This document shows, piece after piece, positions 55,010 through 64,000 of a stretch of DNA of 64,000 bases (the stretch's first letter is position 1; the number at the start of each line of letters is the position of its first letter). The notes beneath the pieces were generated by a model that saw only the letters and a program-made list of their open reading frames with translations, had not been told where the DNA came from and searched no databases. The position numbers were made by a program, and so were the translations under genes. Source of the stretch: an uncultured Pelagibacteraceae bacterium (GTDB taxonomy: Bacteria > Pseudomonadota > Alphaproteobacteria > Pelagibacterales > Pelagibacteraceae); contig CACHRU010000005.1 of assembly GCA_902582345.1 (NCBI GenBank), positions 1 through 64,000 on the forward strand, given 5' to 3'.

Positions 55010-55435
55010 TTATTTAAGGAGAACTAATGTTTGACCAAACTCTACAGGCTGACCGTCATTGACTAAAACTTTTTTTACTACTCCATCACTTGTTGATGCA
55101 ACATGATTCATAGTTTTCATAGCTTCAACAATCATAATAGTTTGTCCCTTTTTAACCTTATCACCAACTTCAACAAATTTTTTACCTCCAGGCTCAGAGG
55201 CTAGATACGCAGTGCCAATAATTGGCGACTTAATTCTAATACCTTCTTCTTCATTATTACTTAAAACAGCTTTATTACTTGGCATAACAGTACTTGGCTT
55301 GGCTAATTCCACATTTGATTTAGAAGCCTTTGATACTTTTATTTTTGTTGTGCCATCTTGATATTCTAACTCTGTTAAGTTGAATTCATCTAAATTATTG
55401 ACTAATTCTTTAATTAATTTTTTATCTATTTTCAT
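55010..55435 (-). CDS. accB: Biotin carboxyl carrier protein
   Basis: A 141-residue carrier with the biotinylation site EAMKTM (K107) and the GTAYLASEPGGKKFVEVGDKV 'thumb' region that marks AccB. The N-terminal helix (KLIKELVNNLDEFNLTELEY) is followed by a short flexible linker. It overlaps aroQ by 14 bases and leads into accC. Confidence 0.97.
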   Translation of the reverse strand: MKIDKKLIKELVNNLDEFNLTELEYQDGTTKIKVSKASKSNVELAKPSTVMPSNKAVLSNNEEEGIRIKSPIIGTAYLASEPGGKKFVEVGDKVKKGQTIMIVEAMKTMNHVASTSDGVVKKVLVNDGQPVEFGQTLVLLK

Positions 55436-55871
55436 TCTCTAAATTACTTTTTATTGCTTCAAGAGCCATAATATATCCCTTAATTCCAAATCCACAAATT
55501 ATTCCTGTAGCTAATTTACTAATTAGGGATTTATGCCTAAAATCTTCTCTATTATATATATTTGTTATATGCAATTCAATGATAGGTATTTTTAAAAGCT
55601 TTAAAGCATCGTGTATTGCTACTGAGGTATGAGTATATCCACCAGCATTAATAATTAATCCATCCATATTTTTTCTTGATTCTTGTATTGCGTTAATAAT
55701 CTCACCCTCAACATTTGATTGAAAAAAAGAGAGTGTCAAATTATTTTTTTTTGAAAAATTCAAACACTGGCCCTCTATCTCCTTTAAAGACGTGCTACCA
55801 TATTTATCCTTTTCTCTTTCTCCCAAAAGGTTTAAATTTGGTCCGTTAATGACTAGAATTTTCTTTTTCAT
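55422..55871 (-). CDS. aroQ: Type II 3-dehydroquinate dehydratase
   Basis: A 149-residue dodecameric shikimate-pathway enzyme. NGPNLNLLGERE opens it, the catalytic tyrosine is Y24, NAGGYTHTSVAIHDAL and ELHITNIYNREDFRHKS complete the active site. First gene of aroQ-accB-accC; this order is common in bacteria. Its start is 33 bases from the divergent thiS. Confidence 0.97.
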   Translation of the reverse strand: MKKKILVINGPNLNLLGEREKDKYGSTSLKEIEGQCLNFSKKNNLTLSFFQSNVEGEIINAIQESRKNMDGLIINAGGYTHTSVAIHDALKLLKIPIIELHITNIYNREDFRHKSLISKLATGIICGFGIKGYIMALEAIKSNLENENR

Positions 55872-55904
55872 AAATTTGATATAAGATATTTAAATAACTT
55901 AATT

Positions 55905-56108
55905 ATGGCAAAAATACAAATAAACGGTAGAAAGATCAATATTAAGCAAAAAATTAATGTCTCTGACCTGTTAAAAAAATATAAATTAGACAAAAAAAAA
56001 ATAGCTTTAGAGTTAAATGGTGAAATTATTCCAAAGCAAATGTATAAAAAAAAATTTGTAAAAAATGAAGATATAATTGAAATAGTGCATTTTATTGGTG
56101 GAGGATAA
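55905..56108 (+). CDS. thiS: Thiamine sulfur carrier protein ThiS
   Basis: A 67-residue ubiquitin-fold protein ending in GGG, whose C-terminal glycine is converted to thiocarboxylate to supply sulfur for the thiazole of thiamine. [21 protein letters not shown] and [11 protein letters not shown] fit the family. It is 2 bases upstream of thiG, its client. The opposite-strand frame here has no support. Confidence 0.92.
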   Translation: MAKIQINGRKINIKQKINVSDLLKKYKLDKKKIALELNGEIIPKQMYKKKFVKNEDIIEIVHFIGGG

Positions 56109-56110
56109 AG

Positions 56111-56884
56111 TTGACAAGAGATCATTTAATAATAGACAAAAAAAAATTTAAATCTAGATTAATTGTAGGTACAGGAAAATATAAAAGTTTTAAGGAAACA
56201 GCATTAGCTGTAAAAGCATCAGGAGCTGAAATAGTTACTGTTGCGGTGAGAAGAGTTAATATTGTTGATAAAAAAAAACCATTATTGATGGATTATCTTG
56301 ATCCCAAAAAGATCGTTTATCTCCCAAACACTGCAGGTTGTTTTAATTCAATAGAGGCGTTGAGAACATTAAGATTGGCTAGAGAAATGGGTGGTTGGAA
56401 ACTTGTTAAGTTAGAGGTTCTCGCGGATAAAAAAACTTTATTTCCAAATATGATTGAAACAATTAAATCAACTAAAACTTTAGTTAAAGAGGGTTTTAAG
56501 GTAATGGTTTATTGTACTGACGATCCAATTATAGCAAAACAGTTAGAAGATGTCGGGGCTTCCGCGATAATGCCTTTAGCGTCACCAATAGGATCAGGTT
56601 TGGGAATTCAAAATAAATTAAATATTTCCTTAATAATTAAACAATCTAAAGTGCCGGTTTTAATTGATGCCGGTATCGGAACTGCTTCAGATGCAACTAT
56701 CGCAATGGAGATGGGTTGTGATGGGGTTTTAATTAATAGTGCAATTGCAAATGCAAAAAAACCAATTTTGATGGCTAAATCTTTTAAAGACGCCGTTATT
56801 TCGGGTAGAAATTCTTTTTTAGCTGGAAGAATGAAGAAAAGTTTTTTTGCTAAAGCCAGCTCTCCTTCAAAAGGAATTATTTAG
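56111..56884 (+). CDS. thiG: Thiazole synthase ThiG
   Basis: A 257-residue TIM-barrel enzyme that forms the thiazole phosphate of thiamine. [43 protein letters not shown] with the Schiff-base lysine, and [14 protein letters not shown] are present. The start codon is TTG (56111). With thiS it shows that the thiazole branch exists; thiC for the pyrimidine branch is not in the window. SAR11 is known for needing the pyrimidine precursor HMP. It overlaps rne by 4 bases. Confidence 0.96.
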   Translation: MTRDHLIIDKKKFKSRLIVGTGKYKSFKETALAVKASGAEIVTVAVRRVNIVDKKKPLLMDYLDPKKIVYLPNTAGCFNSIEALRTLRLAREMGGWKLVKLEVLADKKTLFPNMIETIKSTKTLVKEGFKVMVYCTDDPIIAKQLEDVGASAIMPLASPIGSGLGIQNKLNISLIIKQSKVPVLIDAGIGTASDATIAMEMGCDGVLINSAIANAKKPILMAKSFKDAVISGRNSFLAGRMKKSFFAKASSPSKGII

Positions 56885-58722
56885 CTCACCTTTTTTTTTC
56901 TAACCCACAAAGTTCTGACTGTATTTTTCTTACCTTTAAAATTATTTTTTTTCGATTTTTCGTTTTTTTTATTAGAAATTTTTACTACTTTTTCAGATTT
57001 TGGATCATTTTTGTTTGAAAGTTTATTTTTATTAATCAATTCTGGAGTTTTAATTTTACTTATATTTTCTACTTTATTTAATACTTTCTTATTTTTATTT
57101 AGTAATAAAATTTTATACTCAGGTATGATTAAATCCTTTTCACTTAAAAAATTGATCTTATAGCTATATTTTTTTTGGAAATATTGAATTTCTTTTTTAA
57201 AAGCTTTGTCGATATAGAGTTGAACTTTGTCAGCAATTGATACATTAATTGTTTTAATTTTACTGTTAGTAAAAGCAAGAGTTTCAATTTTTTTTATTAT
57301 TTTTTGGGAAAAAGATTCTAAAGACAAATTAGTTTCCCATTTAATCGAACCTTCTCTTAATCTTTGTCTTGTCATCTCAAGTAAACCGAATGAGCTTATC
57401 TTTCCAACTTGAATTCTTGCTCGATCTTTTCTTATGCTTTCTCGCATCTTTTTTTCAACTAGTCTTCTGTTATAAAAATTCATCATATCAATAAAATCTA
57501 TGACTATGAGACCAGATAAATCCCTGATTTTAATTTGTTTTGCTATTTCTTCTGCGGCTTCTAAGTTTGTATTTAAAGCGGTCTTTTCAATGTTGATTTG
57601 TTTTGTCGATTGACCTGAATTTATATCTATAGCCACCAATGCCTCTGTGGGGTTTATTACCAAATAACCCCCAGACCTTAATTTTACTGTTGGTTCGAAA
57701 ATTTTATTAAGTTGCTCTTCTATACCTACATCGTGAAACAAAGGTATTTTACCTCTATATTTTTTTATAAATTTTACATTCTTGGGAACAAGTTCTTTCA
57801 TAAATAATTTTGCTTTCTGGTAACCTTCATTGCCATCAACGAAAACACTTTTGGTGTCATTATCATAAATATCTCTGAGTGCTCTTTTAATAATATCTCC
57901 TTCTTCATAAATAAGCGAAGGAGCATTAGACTCAACAGCCTTATCTTTAATTTGACCCCATGTATTTAAAGTATTCTGAAAATCTTTTTCTATTTCATTT
58001 CTTGTTTTATTTGCTCCAGCAGTTCTGACTATCACACCCATTGTTTTAGGAATTTGTATTTCGTTTAATATCGATCTAATTTTGTTTCTATCAGATGAAT
58101 TAAAAATTTTTCTTGATATTCCACCACCTTTAGGAGTATTAGGCATCAAAACCATATACTTACCCGCAAGGGAAATAAAAGTAGTTAAAGCAGCTCCTTT
58201 TTGTCCTCTCTCTTCTTTAATGACCTGTATCAGAATTACTTGACCAGGTTTTATAACTTCTTGTATTTTATATTTTTTTAAACCGTAAGTATTTTTAAGC
58301 TTTTCCCTATAATTTTTATTACTTTTTTCCTCACTTGCTTTTTGATTTTCATTATTTTCAGAAGCATTTTCGATTTCGACCTTATCATTATCAGACGATT
58401 TTTCGTCATTTTTAATATTTTTAAGTTCTTCTCTTATTTTTTCTTCAGCTTCCTGAAGTCTTTCTTTATCCTCCGTGGGAATTTGGTAATAATCTGATTG
58501 AATATCGTTAAAAGCAAGAAAGCCGTGTCTTACTCTTCCAAAATTTACAAAGGCTGCTTGAAGGGAAGGTTCAACTCTACTTACTGTTCCAAGATAAATG
58601 TTATTTTTAAAATTTATCTTATTCTTATCTTCGTATTCATATTCTTCAATAAGTGAACCTGATTTAAGAACAACTCTAGTCTCGTCTGGATGCGAAGCAT
58701 CAATATATAAATTCTTTTCCAT
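56881..58722 (-). CDS. rne: Ribonuclease E/G, compact and cysteine-free
   Basis: A 613-residue endoribonuclease for mRNA decay and rRNA processing. An S1-like domain begins near residue 35 and carries a charged, low-complexity insertion (about 85-150). Catalytic residues are in VAIDINSG and in VIDFIDM (metal-binding aspartates and asparagine). After [13 protein letters not shown] the family normally shows the CPxC 'zinc link' that joins subunits; here it is absent, and the whole protein has no cysteine. The C-terminal tail is short (about 90 residues, lysine-rich, ending in RTLWVRKKK). The order in the protein otherwise follows RNase E. Catalysis looks intact, but assembly must differ from E. 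coli. Confidence 0.93.
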   Translation of the reverse strand: MEKNLYIDASHPDETRVVLKSGSLIEEYEYEDKNKINFKNNIYLGTVSRVEPSLQAAFVNFGRVRHGFLAFNDIQSDYYQIPTEDKERLQEAEEKIREELKNIKNDEKSSDNDKVEIENASENNENQKASEEKSNKNYREKLKNTYGLKKYKIQEVIKPGQVILIQVIKEERGQKGAALTTFISLAGKYMVLMPNTPKGGGISRKIFNSSDRNKIRSILNEIQIPKTMGVIVRTAGANKTRNEIEKDFQNTLNTWGQIKDKAVESNAPSLIYEEGDIIKRALRDIYDNDTKSVFVDGNEGYQKAKLFMKELVPKNVKFIKKYRGKIPLFHDVGIEEQLNKIFEPTVKLRSGGYLVINPTEALVAIDINSGQSTKQINIEKTALNTNLEAAEEIAKQIKIRDLSGLIVIDFIDMMNFYNRRLVEKKMRESIRKDRARIQVGKISSFGLLEMTRQRLREGSIKWETNLSLESFSQKIIKKIETLAFTNSKIKTINVSIADKVQLYIDKAFKKEIQYFQKKYSYKINFLSEKDLIIPEYKILLLNKNKKVLNKVENISKIKTPELINKNKLSNKNDPKSEKVVKISNKKNEKSKKNNFKGKKNTVRTLWVRKKKVS

Positions 58723-58871
58723 GTAAAATGATTCCTTTGGGTAATTTTCATTAAAATTTGATTAGTTTTTTTCATAATTAATTATACAAAATTATATTTA
58801 ATAAAGATATATTTAAAAAGTAAATAATGCCATAAGAAAGCCAAATTTAATGTGATACTTATTGGTATAAA

Positions 58872-61217
58872 ATGAAAAAATTTGTAGATATCTCAATAAA
58901 AATAACAATAGTTTTTTTTGTTTTATTTAGTCTAATTATATTTTCAGCATTTTGGTATTTTTCAGCTGGTCTTCCTGATTATAAAAAATTAGCAAAATAT
59001 CAACCTCCAGTTTCAAGTAGAGTTTACGCCAAAAATGGGGTTCTTATTGCAGAGTATGCAGTAGAAAAGAGAATCTTTATTCCCTATGACGCAATCCCAA
59101 AAAAAATAATTAATTCATTTTTATCCGCCGAGGATAAAAATTTTTTTAGTCATCCAGGTATCGATGCTAAAGGTATTGTACGAGCTACAGTGAATAATGT
59201 AAGAAATATAATCAATGATAAAAGATTAGAGGGTGCATCAACAATCACTCAACAAGTAGCAAAAAACTTTCTTCTTACAAATGAAGTATCACTTAGAAGA
59301 AAAATAAAAGAGGCAATCTTGGCTTTTAGAATTGAAAAGGCTTATACAAAAGAAAGAATTTTAGAACTTTATTTAAATCAAATTTATCTTGGCGAAGGGA
59401 CTTACGGAATAGCAGCGGCCAGTTTAGAATATTTTGACAAGTCGGTAAAAGAACTTAATTATTCCGAGTCAGCTTTATTAGCTGCACTACCTAAAGCTCC
59501 AAGTAAATATAATCCATTTAAATACAAAGAAGAGGCAAAAAAAAGAAGAAATTTTGTTTTAAAAAATTTAAAAGAAAATAAATTTATATCTGAAGATGAG
59601 TTTAAAATGTTTAAAAATACAAATATTAAATTAAAAAAAAGAAAAATTAAGCTTTTAAATGAAGCTAATTCTTATTCTGAAGAAGTGCGAAGGATAATTA
59701 AAGAAAATTATGGATTTAAAAAACTTTACGAAGAAGGGCTATCAATAAATACCCCTTTAGACGTTAATTACCAAATTCAAGCTTTAAATTCTTTACGAGA
59801 AGGTATTGAGAAATATGACAGAAGGCACGGTTATAGAGGACCAATTACTAATACAAAAAAATTTAATTGGGAAAAAAAGGTAGGAAATTTAAAAATCGAT
59901 CCAACGCTAAACTGGAAACTTGTTCAAATAACAGAAGTTTCAGACAACAAGATCATTTTTAAAGATTTAAAAAACGAATTTGATGGGCAGCTTTTAAAAG
60001 ATCAATTTAAATGGGCAATTAAAAAAAAAGTTCAAGATAGATTTAAAATTGGAGATGTAATTTTTGTAAAAAAAAATAGCAATAACTCTTGGAGTTTAAA
60101 ACAATATCCTAAAGTAAATGGGGCAATAGTAGTTTTAGAACCTTTTACTGGTCAAGTAAAAGCTTTAGTCGGAGGGTTTAGTTTTAAATCAAGTGAATTT
60201 AATAGAGCAACTCAGGCAAAGCGTCAGCCTGGATCCGCATTTAAACCTTTTGTATACGCTGCTGCTTTGGAAAACAATTATTCTCCTAATACTATTATTT
60301 TAGACGCTCCTTTCATCGCAGAACAAGGATATGGTTTAAAAAATTGGAAACCTGAAAATTACGGAAAACAATTTTATGGGCCAACAACGCTTAGGAAAGG
60401 CATAGAATATTCAAGAAACTTAATGACAGTTAGAATAGCTGAAAATTTAGGTATAGATAAAATTTTAAAACTTTCGAAAGATTTAGAAATTTATGAAGAT
60501 ATTCCTGAATTACTGTCTGTTTCGCTTGGTTCAGCTGAGACTACTCTATTAAAGTTAACATCTGCTTATGCTGCATTTGTAAATGGGGGAAATAAAGTAA
60601 ACCCAAAATTAATTAATAGAATTCAGGATCGAAGAGGAAAAACAATATTCAACTCTGAAAAAAGACAGTGTGTTGGTTGCGATAGATTAGTAAACAATTC
60701 AAAAAATTTTCCTAAAATAAAAGAAAATAATAGCAAAGTTTTCAGTGAAGAAACGGCATATCAAATGACCTCTATTCTGGAAGGGGTTGTTAAAAGAGGA
60801 ACAGGAAAAAAGTTAAGAGATCTTAAAGTGCCAATAGCAGGAAAAACTGGGACAACAAATAATAACTTTGATGCTTGGTTTATTGGATACAATTCAAATT
60901 TAGTAATCGGGGTTTATATAGGTTTTGATAACCCTGAGTCATTGGGAAAATATGAAACTGGGTCTAAAGCTGCTTTGCCAGTCTTTAAAAGTTTTGTTGA
61001 AGGCGCAATGTTCAAACAGGATTTCAAGAATTTCAAAATTCCAAATGGAGTTTATTTTGCACCAATTAATTATGATAATGGCAAGAAAGAAAATTTTGGT
61101 AAAAAAAAATCAATTATTGAAGCTTTCAAAGCAGAAGATATAAACAATTCTTCAAATAAAAATTTAGATAATATAAATAATTATGATAAATTAATAAAAT
61201 TTAGACAATTCTATTAA
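58872..61217 (+). CDS. mrcA: Penicillin-binding protein 1A
   Basis: A 781-residue bifunctional peptidoglycan synthase anchored by an N-terminal helix (about 8-30). The glycosyltransferase domain has AEDKNFFSHPGID with the catalytic glutamate, GASTITQQVAKN, and RKIKEAILAFRIEKAYTKERI in the middle. The transpeptidase has the SxxK nucleophile in PGSAFKPF, SRN (SxN) and KTGTTNNN. An OB-like domain lies between them. Its stop overlaps the prfB start by one base. The 149-base gap to rne holds no gene that I can see. Confidence 0.96.
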   Translation: MKKFVDISIKITIVFFVLFSLIIFSAFWYFSAGLPDYKKLAKYQPPVSSRVYAKNGVLIAEYAVEKRIFIPYDAIPKKIINSFLSAEDKNFFSHPGIDAKGIVRATVNNVRNIINDKRLEGASTITQQVAKNFLLTNEVSLRRKIKEAILAFRIEKAYTKERILELYLNQIYLGEGTYGIAAASLEYFDKSVKELNYSESALLAALPKAPSKYNPFKYKEEAKKRRNFVLKNLKENKFISEDEFKMFKNTNIKLKKRKIKLLNEANSYSEEVRRIIKENYGFKKLYEEGLSINTPLDVNYQIQALNSLREGIEKYDRRHGYRGPITNTKKFNWEKKVGNLKIDPTLNWKLVQITEVSDNKIIFKDLKNEFDGQLLKDQFKWAIKKKVQDRFKIGDVIFVKKNSNNSWSLKQYPKVNGAIVVLEPFTGQVKALVGGFSFKSSEFNRATQAKRQPGSAFKPFVYAAALENNYSPNTIILDAPFIAEQGYGLKNWKPENYGKQFYGPTTLRKGIEYSRNLMTVRIAENLGIDKILKLSKDLEIYEDIPELLSVSLGSAETTLLKLTSAYAAFVNGGNKVNPKLINRIQDRRGKTIFNSEKRQCVGCDRLVNNSKNFPKIKENNSKVFSEETAYQMTSILEGVVKRGTGKKLRDLKVPIAGKTGTTNNNFDAWFIGYNSNLVIGVYIGFDNPESLGKYETGSKAALPVFKSFVEGAMFKQDFKNFKIPNGVYFAPINYDNGKKENFGKKKSIIEAFKAEDINNSSNKNLDNINNYDKLIKFRQFY

Positions 61218-62306
61218 TGGAAAATTTTGAAAATAAAATATCTCTAATTCAAAAATCCCTAGAAAATATCAGGGGGTATCTTTGAAAAAAATAAAATTGA
61301 AGAAAAAATTAATATTCTTGAAAAAGAAAGTTTGAGTGAAAACTTTTGGAAAGATCAGTCTAAAGTTAAAAAAAATGTAAAAGAAAAAAACCTTTTTACA
61401 AAAATGGTCTCATCTTTTAAAAACTCTCTTAATGAGATTAAAAACTTAAAAGAAATTTACTCATTGGGGCTTGAGGAAAATAATCAAGAGATACTAAAAG
61501 ATTGTGAAAAAAAATTAATTGAAATAGGAAAAGAAGTCAAAAAAAACGAAATAAGCTGTTTTTTATCAAAACAGGACGATCATTTGGATATTTATCTTGA
61601 AATTCATGCTGGAGCAGGAGGTACTGAAAGTCAGGACTGGGCCTCAATGCTGCGAAGAATGTACATTAAGTGGTTTGATAAGAAACTCTTTAAATACGAG
61701 ATTATAAGTGAGCATAAAGGTGATGAGGCTGGAATAAAATCAACAACTTTAAAAGTATCTGGTGATTATCTTTATGGCCTAATGCGCAATGAGTCTGGAG
61801 TACATAGATTGGTGAGAATTTCCCCTTTTGATAGCGGTGCAAGAAGACATACAAGTTTTGCAAGTATTTGGGTTTACCCTGCAGTCGATGACTCAATTAA
61901 TATCGAAATTAATGAAAAGGATTTACGTATTGATACTTATAGATCTAGCGGTGCAGGCGGTCAGCATGTCAACACAACTGATAGTGCTGTAAGAATTACA
62001 CATATACCATCAAAAATTGTTGTTCAATGTCAGAATGAAAGATCTCAACATAAAAATAAGGAGACCTGTTTCAAAATGCTTAAAGCTAGATTATACGAGT
62101 TTGAAATACAAAAAAGGGAACTAGAAAGTCAAAAAAATTTAAAATCTAAAACAGATATAGGTTGGGGTCATCAAATTAGATCATACGTTTTGCAACCATA
62201 CAGAATGGTGAAAGATCTCAGAAATAGAGTTGAAAGTACTAATCCCGAACATATTTTAAATGGAAATATAGATGAATTTATTGAAGCAGGTTTAATAAAA
62301 AATTAA
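61217..62306 (+). CDS. prfB: Peptide chain release factor 2 (programmed +1 frameshift)
   Basis: RF2 terminates translation at UGA and UAA. The first 22 codons from ATG 61217 end in an in-frame TGA at 61283-61285; a +1 shift at CTT-T joins them to the long frame from 61284, giving 362 residues. The second part has the RF2 codon-recognition and catalytic motifs: SPFDSGARRHTSFAS, and the GGQ motif in SSGAGGQHVNTTDSAVRITH. The N-terminal sequence after the shift (EEKINILEKESLSENFW) matches RF2 helices. Annotating only the second frame (from a TTG at 61332) would miss the N-terminus. It overlaps the PBP1A stop by one base. Confidence 0.96.
61271..61285 (+). promoter_or_regulatory. prfB: RF2 autoregulatory frameshift signal
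   Basis: AGGGGG (61271-61276), acting as an internal Shine-Dalgarno, is followed by TAT and the slippery CTT-TGA (61280-61285), identical in layout to the E. coli prfB site. Low RF2 lets the ribosome slip +1 and make more RF2. Confidence 0.95.
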
Positions 62307-64000
62307 ATGAAAAAAACATTTTTTTCAATATTTATACTACTATTCTTAATTTTAGTTACTGTTATATTTTTTTTGTCAACTAAAGGGTATGAGACAGATA
62401 AATTTAATATTGTTATTTCAAATAAAATTGAAAACTTTAATAAAGATTTAAAAGTTAATTTAGATAAAATTAGAATTAAAATAAATGTACAGGACTTAAG
62501 TTTATTCTTAAGTACAAAAAAACCAGCAGTGGAATATCAAAATATTCAAGTTCCAATAAATGAATTTAAAATTTTTGTAGATTTTTTTTCATTATTTACT
62601 AATCAAGTAAAGATTGAAAAAATAAATGTTAAAGTTGACGAAATTGAAATCAAAGACTTGAAACAAATGATTTTAAAAACAAAACCGTCAAATTTTAAAA
62701 GTTTTATTATTAAAAATTTTCAAAATGGTTCTGTCGAAGGAGATTTAAGTTTAGACTACCTTAAAGAAAATAAGTTTGATTATCAATTAAAAGGTGTTTT
62801 AAATAATGCGGAAATTAATGTTTTTAAGAATAAGTTTAAAAATATTAATTTAAATTTTATTGCTGATAACAAAAATATTTTTTTTAATGGCATTTCATTT
62901 AACTACAAGGAAATATTTATTGATAATGGATCATTGAACATAGATATGGATAAAAGCTACTTTATCGATGGCACTCTGGCATCCAAAATAGATTTAAATC
63001 GGGATCAAATTAAAAATTTAAGTAATGATTTATCAAATTTAAAAATAACCTCTGAAATCAAAGATTTTAATTTGAAGGCCTCAGTTATCAAAAAATTTAA
63101 AGTAGAACTTGATAAAACCTTGAAAGTTAATAATTATCAATTTGATATTAAGTCAGATATTCTTAATTCATCTCTTGTTTTTAAAAAACCTAAAAAAATT
63201 TTTTTTCTTGAAAATGAGTTAGATAAAATCTCTTTTGGTAAAGGTATTATCAATATTGATAAGACTTTTGGCTCCCCTTTAAATATCTTTTCTGAAGGTA
63301 TTTATAAAATAAACGATGTCTCATCATTTGAAAAATATAAAGTTAAAAATAGTTTTTATAAATCAAAAAAAGAGTTTGAGTTTAATATCGATTTAAAAGA
63401 AAATTTTTTGATTGACATTATCAATTACAATAAAGAAAAAGACAAAACTGCAAATATACAACTTAATTTCATACTTAAACAAAATGAAATACAATTAAGA
63501 AAGATTCAATTCAAGGAGGATAAAAATTTAATCTCAATTAATAATTTAATATTAGATCAAAATAATAAATTTAAAAAACTGGACCTGATAAGAGTTAAAA
63601 CTTTTCAAAATGATGAAGAAAATAATGATTTTACAATAAAAATCTCAAAAAAAATATCCATTTCAGGTAAAAAATTCGATGCTACAAATCTTATCAAAAA
63701 TTTAAGTGAGGATAAAAATAAAGATAATACGTTTGGAAAAGTTTCTAAAGATATAAATATAAGTTTTAAAAAAATTCTTACAAAAAAACTAAATGTTCCT
63801 CTAAATGATTTTAATTTAATTGGAAAAATAGAAAAAGGAAAGTTTGTAAAAATTTCTTCAAAAAGTGAATTTAGTAAAAGTCAATTCCTAGATATTTCTT
63901 TAGCATATAATAAAAAAGAAAAAAAGAAAGTTCTTGAAATTTATTCTGACTTACCAAAATTTTTACTTTCTGATTTAAAATTTTTTAACGGTATTGAAGG
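62307..64000 (+). CDS. AsmA-like (DUF3971/YhdP-TamB type) membrane-anchored protein, 3' truncated
   Basis: An open frame of at least 564 codons running off the right edge. It begins with ATG immediately after the prfB stop. An N-terminal hydrophobic helix (residues about 5-25, FSIFILLFLILVTVIFF) is followed by a long lysine- and asparagine-rich chain with alternating beta-strand-like segments (NGSVEGDLSLDY, GKGIINIDKTFG, FNIDLKE), the pattern of AsmA/TamB/YhdP proteins that bridge the envelope for lipid transport. No catalytic motif is visible. Direct adjacency to prfB suggests cotranscription. Family assignment is by topology and repeat style, not by a decisive motif. Confidence 0.6.
   Translation, partial: MKKTFFSIFILLFLILVTVIFFLSTKGYETDKFNIVISNKIENFNKDLKVNLDKIRIKINVQDLSLFLSTKKPAVEYQNIQVPINEFKIFVDFFSLFTNQVKIEKINVKVDEIEIKDLKQMILKTKPSNFKSFIIKNFQNGSVEGDLSLDYLKENKFDYQLKGVLNNAEINVFKNKFKNINLNFIADNKNIFFNGISFNYKEIFIDNGSLNIDMDKSYFIDGTLASKIDLNRDQIKNLSNDLSNLKITSEIKDFNLKASVIKKFKVELDKTLKVNNYQFDIKSDILNSSLVFKKPKKIFFLENELDKISFGKGIINIDKTFGSPLNIFSEGIYKINDVSSFEKYKVKNSFYKSKKEFEFNIDLKENFLIDIINYNKEKDKTANIQLNFILKQNEIQLRKIQFKEDKNLISINNLILDQNNKFKKLDLIRVKTFQNDEENNDFTIKISKKISISGKKFDATNLIKNLSEDKNKDNTFGKVSKDINISFKKILTKKLNVPLNDFNLIGKIEKGKFVKISSKSEFSKSQFLDISLAYNKKEKKKVLEIYSDLPKFLLSDLKFFNGIE

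Noticed and set aside
55872-55904. TPP riboswitch upstream of thiS-thiG
   Set aside because: Only 33 bases lie between aroQ and thiS, far too short for the roughly 100-base aptamer, and no conserved aptamer core is seen.
55868-56125. Minus-strand open frame of 85 codons across thiS
   Set aside because: Complementary to thiS and thiG starts; phenylalanine- and isoleucine-rich composition is an antisense artefact, while thiS has a clear family signature.
61217-62306. prfB broken by a frameshift mutation or sequencing error
   Set aside because: The break falls exactly on the canonical AGGGGG-TAT-CTT-TGA programmed frameshift site.

Overview
This 64 kb window is a core segment of a streamlined SAR11 (Pelagibacterales, 'Candidatus Pelagibacter'-like) alphaproteobacterial chromosome. 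The evidence is the very AT-rich composition, lysine- and asparagine-rich proteins, a proteorhodopsin followed by a ferredoxin and a ferredoxin reductase, alphaproteobacterial gene clusters (lptF-lptG-lptD-surA-pdxA-rsmA; purM-DUF2066-hdaA-aspS; NDUFA12-DUF2155-accC-accB-aroQ), and almost no intergenic DNA. No gap without a gene exceeds 300 bases; the largest is about 226 bases, upstream of proteorhodopsin. I saw no rRNA, tRNA, insertion sequence, prophage or CRISPR array.

Layout. 1-4.3 kb: an Asp/Glu racemase fragment, ygfZ, dihydroorotase and a propionyl/acetyl-CoA synthetase. 4.3-7.3 kb: a blue-tuned proteorhodopsin with its own terminator, then a compact [2Fe-2S] ferredoxin, ferredoxin-NADP reductase and YfcG-type glutathione transferase run. 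7.3-11.4 kb: dksA and a small accessory stretch with a GT39/GT2 glycosyltransferase pair, a GFA-family protein and a glycerate-kinase-like P-loop kinase. 11.4-16 kb: tolC, recA, an aldehyde dehydrogenase and its DUF779 partner. 16-29 kb: alaS, icd, psd-pssA-rlmE, guaB (without CBS domains), guaA, panB, a YfgM-like protein, bamB, purF. 29-35 kb (minus strand): cvpA, an RND/MMPL exporter, dnaB, rplI-rpsR-rpsF. 35-37.6 kb: fabD-fabG-acpP-gmk. 37.6-44.8 kb (minus): LPS export and outer-membrane assembly with pdxA and rsmA. 45-52 kb: pepA-ndk, purN-purM, DUF2066-hdaA-aspS. 52-57 kb: a stand-alone NrdJ-like TSCPD protein, a complex I accessory protein, acetyl-CoA carboxylase genes, aroQ, thiS-thiG. 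57-64 kb: a cysteine-free RNase E, PBP1A, prfB with a +1 programmed frameshift, and an AsmA-like protein cut by the window edge.

The window mostly encodes housekeeping: purine and pyrimidine synthesis, fatty acid and phospholipid synthesis, envelope assembly, translation and replication. Light capture by proteorhodopsin is the main ecological specialisation. All nine convergent gene pairs overlap or abut at their 3' ends. The only clear intrinsic terminator follows proteorhodopsin; a second terminator-like hairpin follows recA.

I did not find an obviously new multi-gene system. The most unusual items are: the hairpin that buries the DUF779 start codon; the cluster of GANTC sites and DnaA-box-like sequences at 10.0-10.1 kb; the stand-alone TSCPD protein; the CBS-less IMP dehydrogenase; the cysteine-free RNase E; and the terminator-separated redox genes behind proteorhodopsin.
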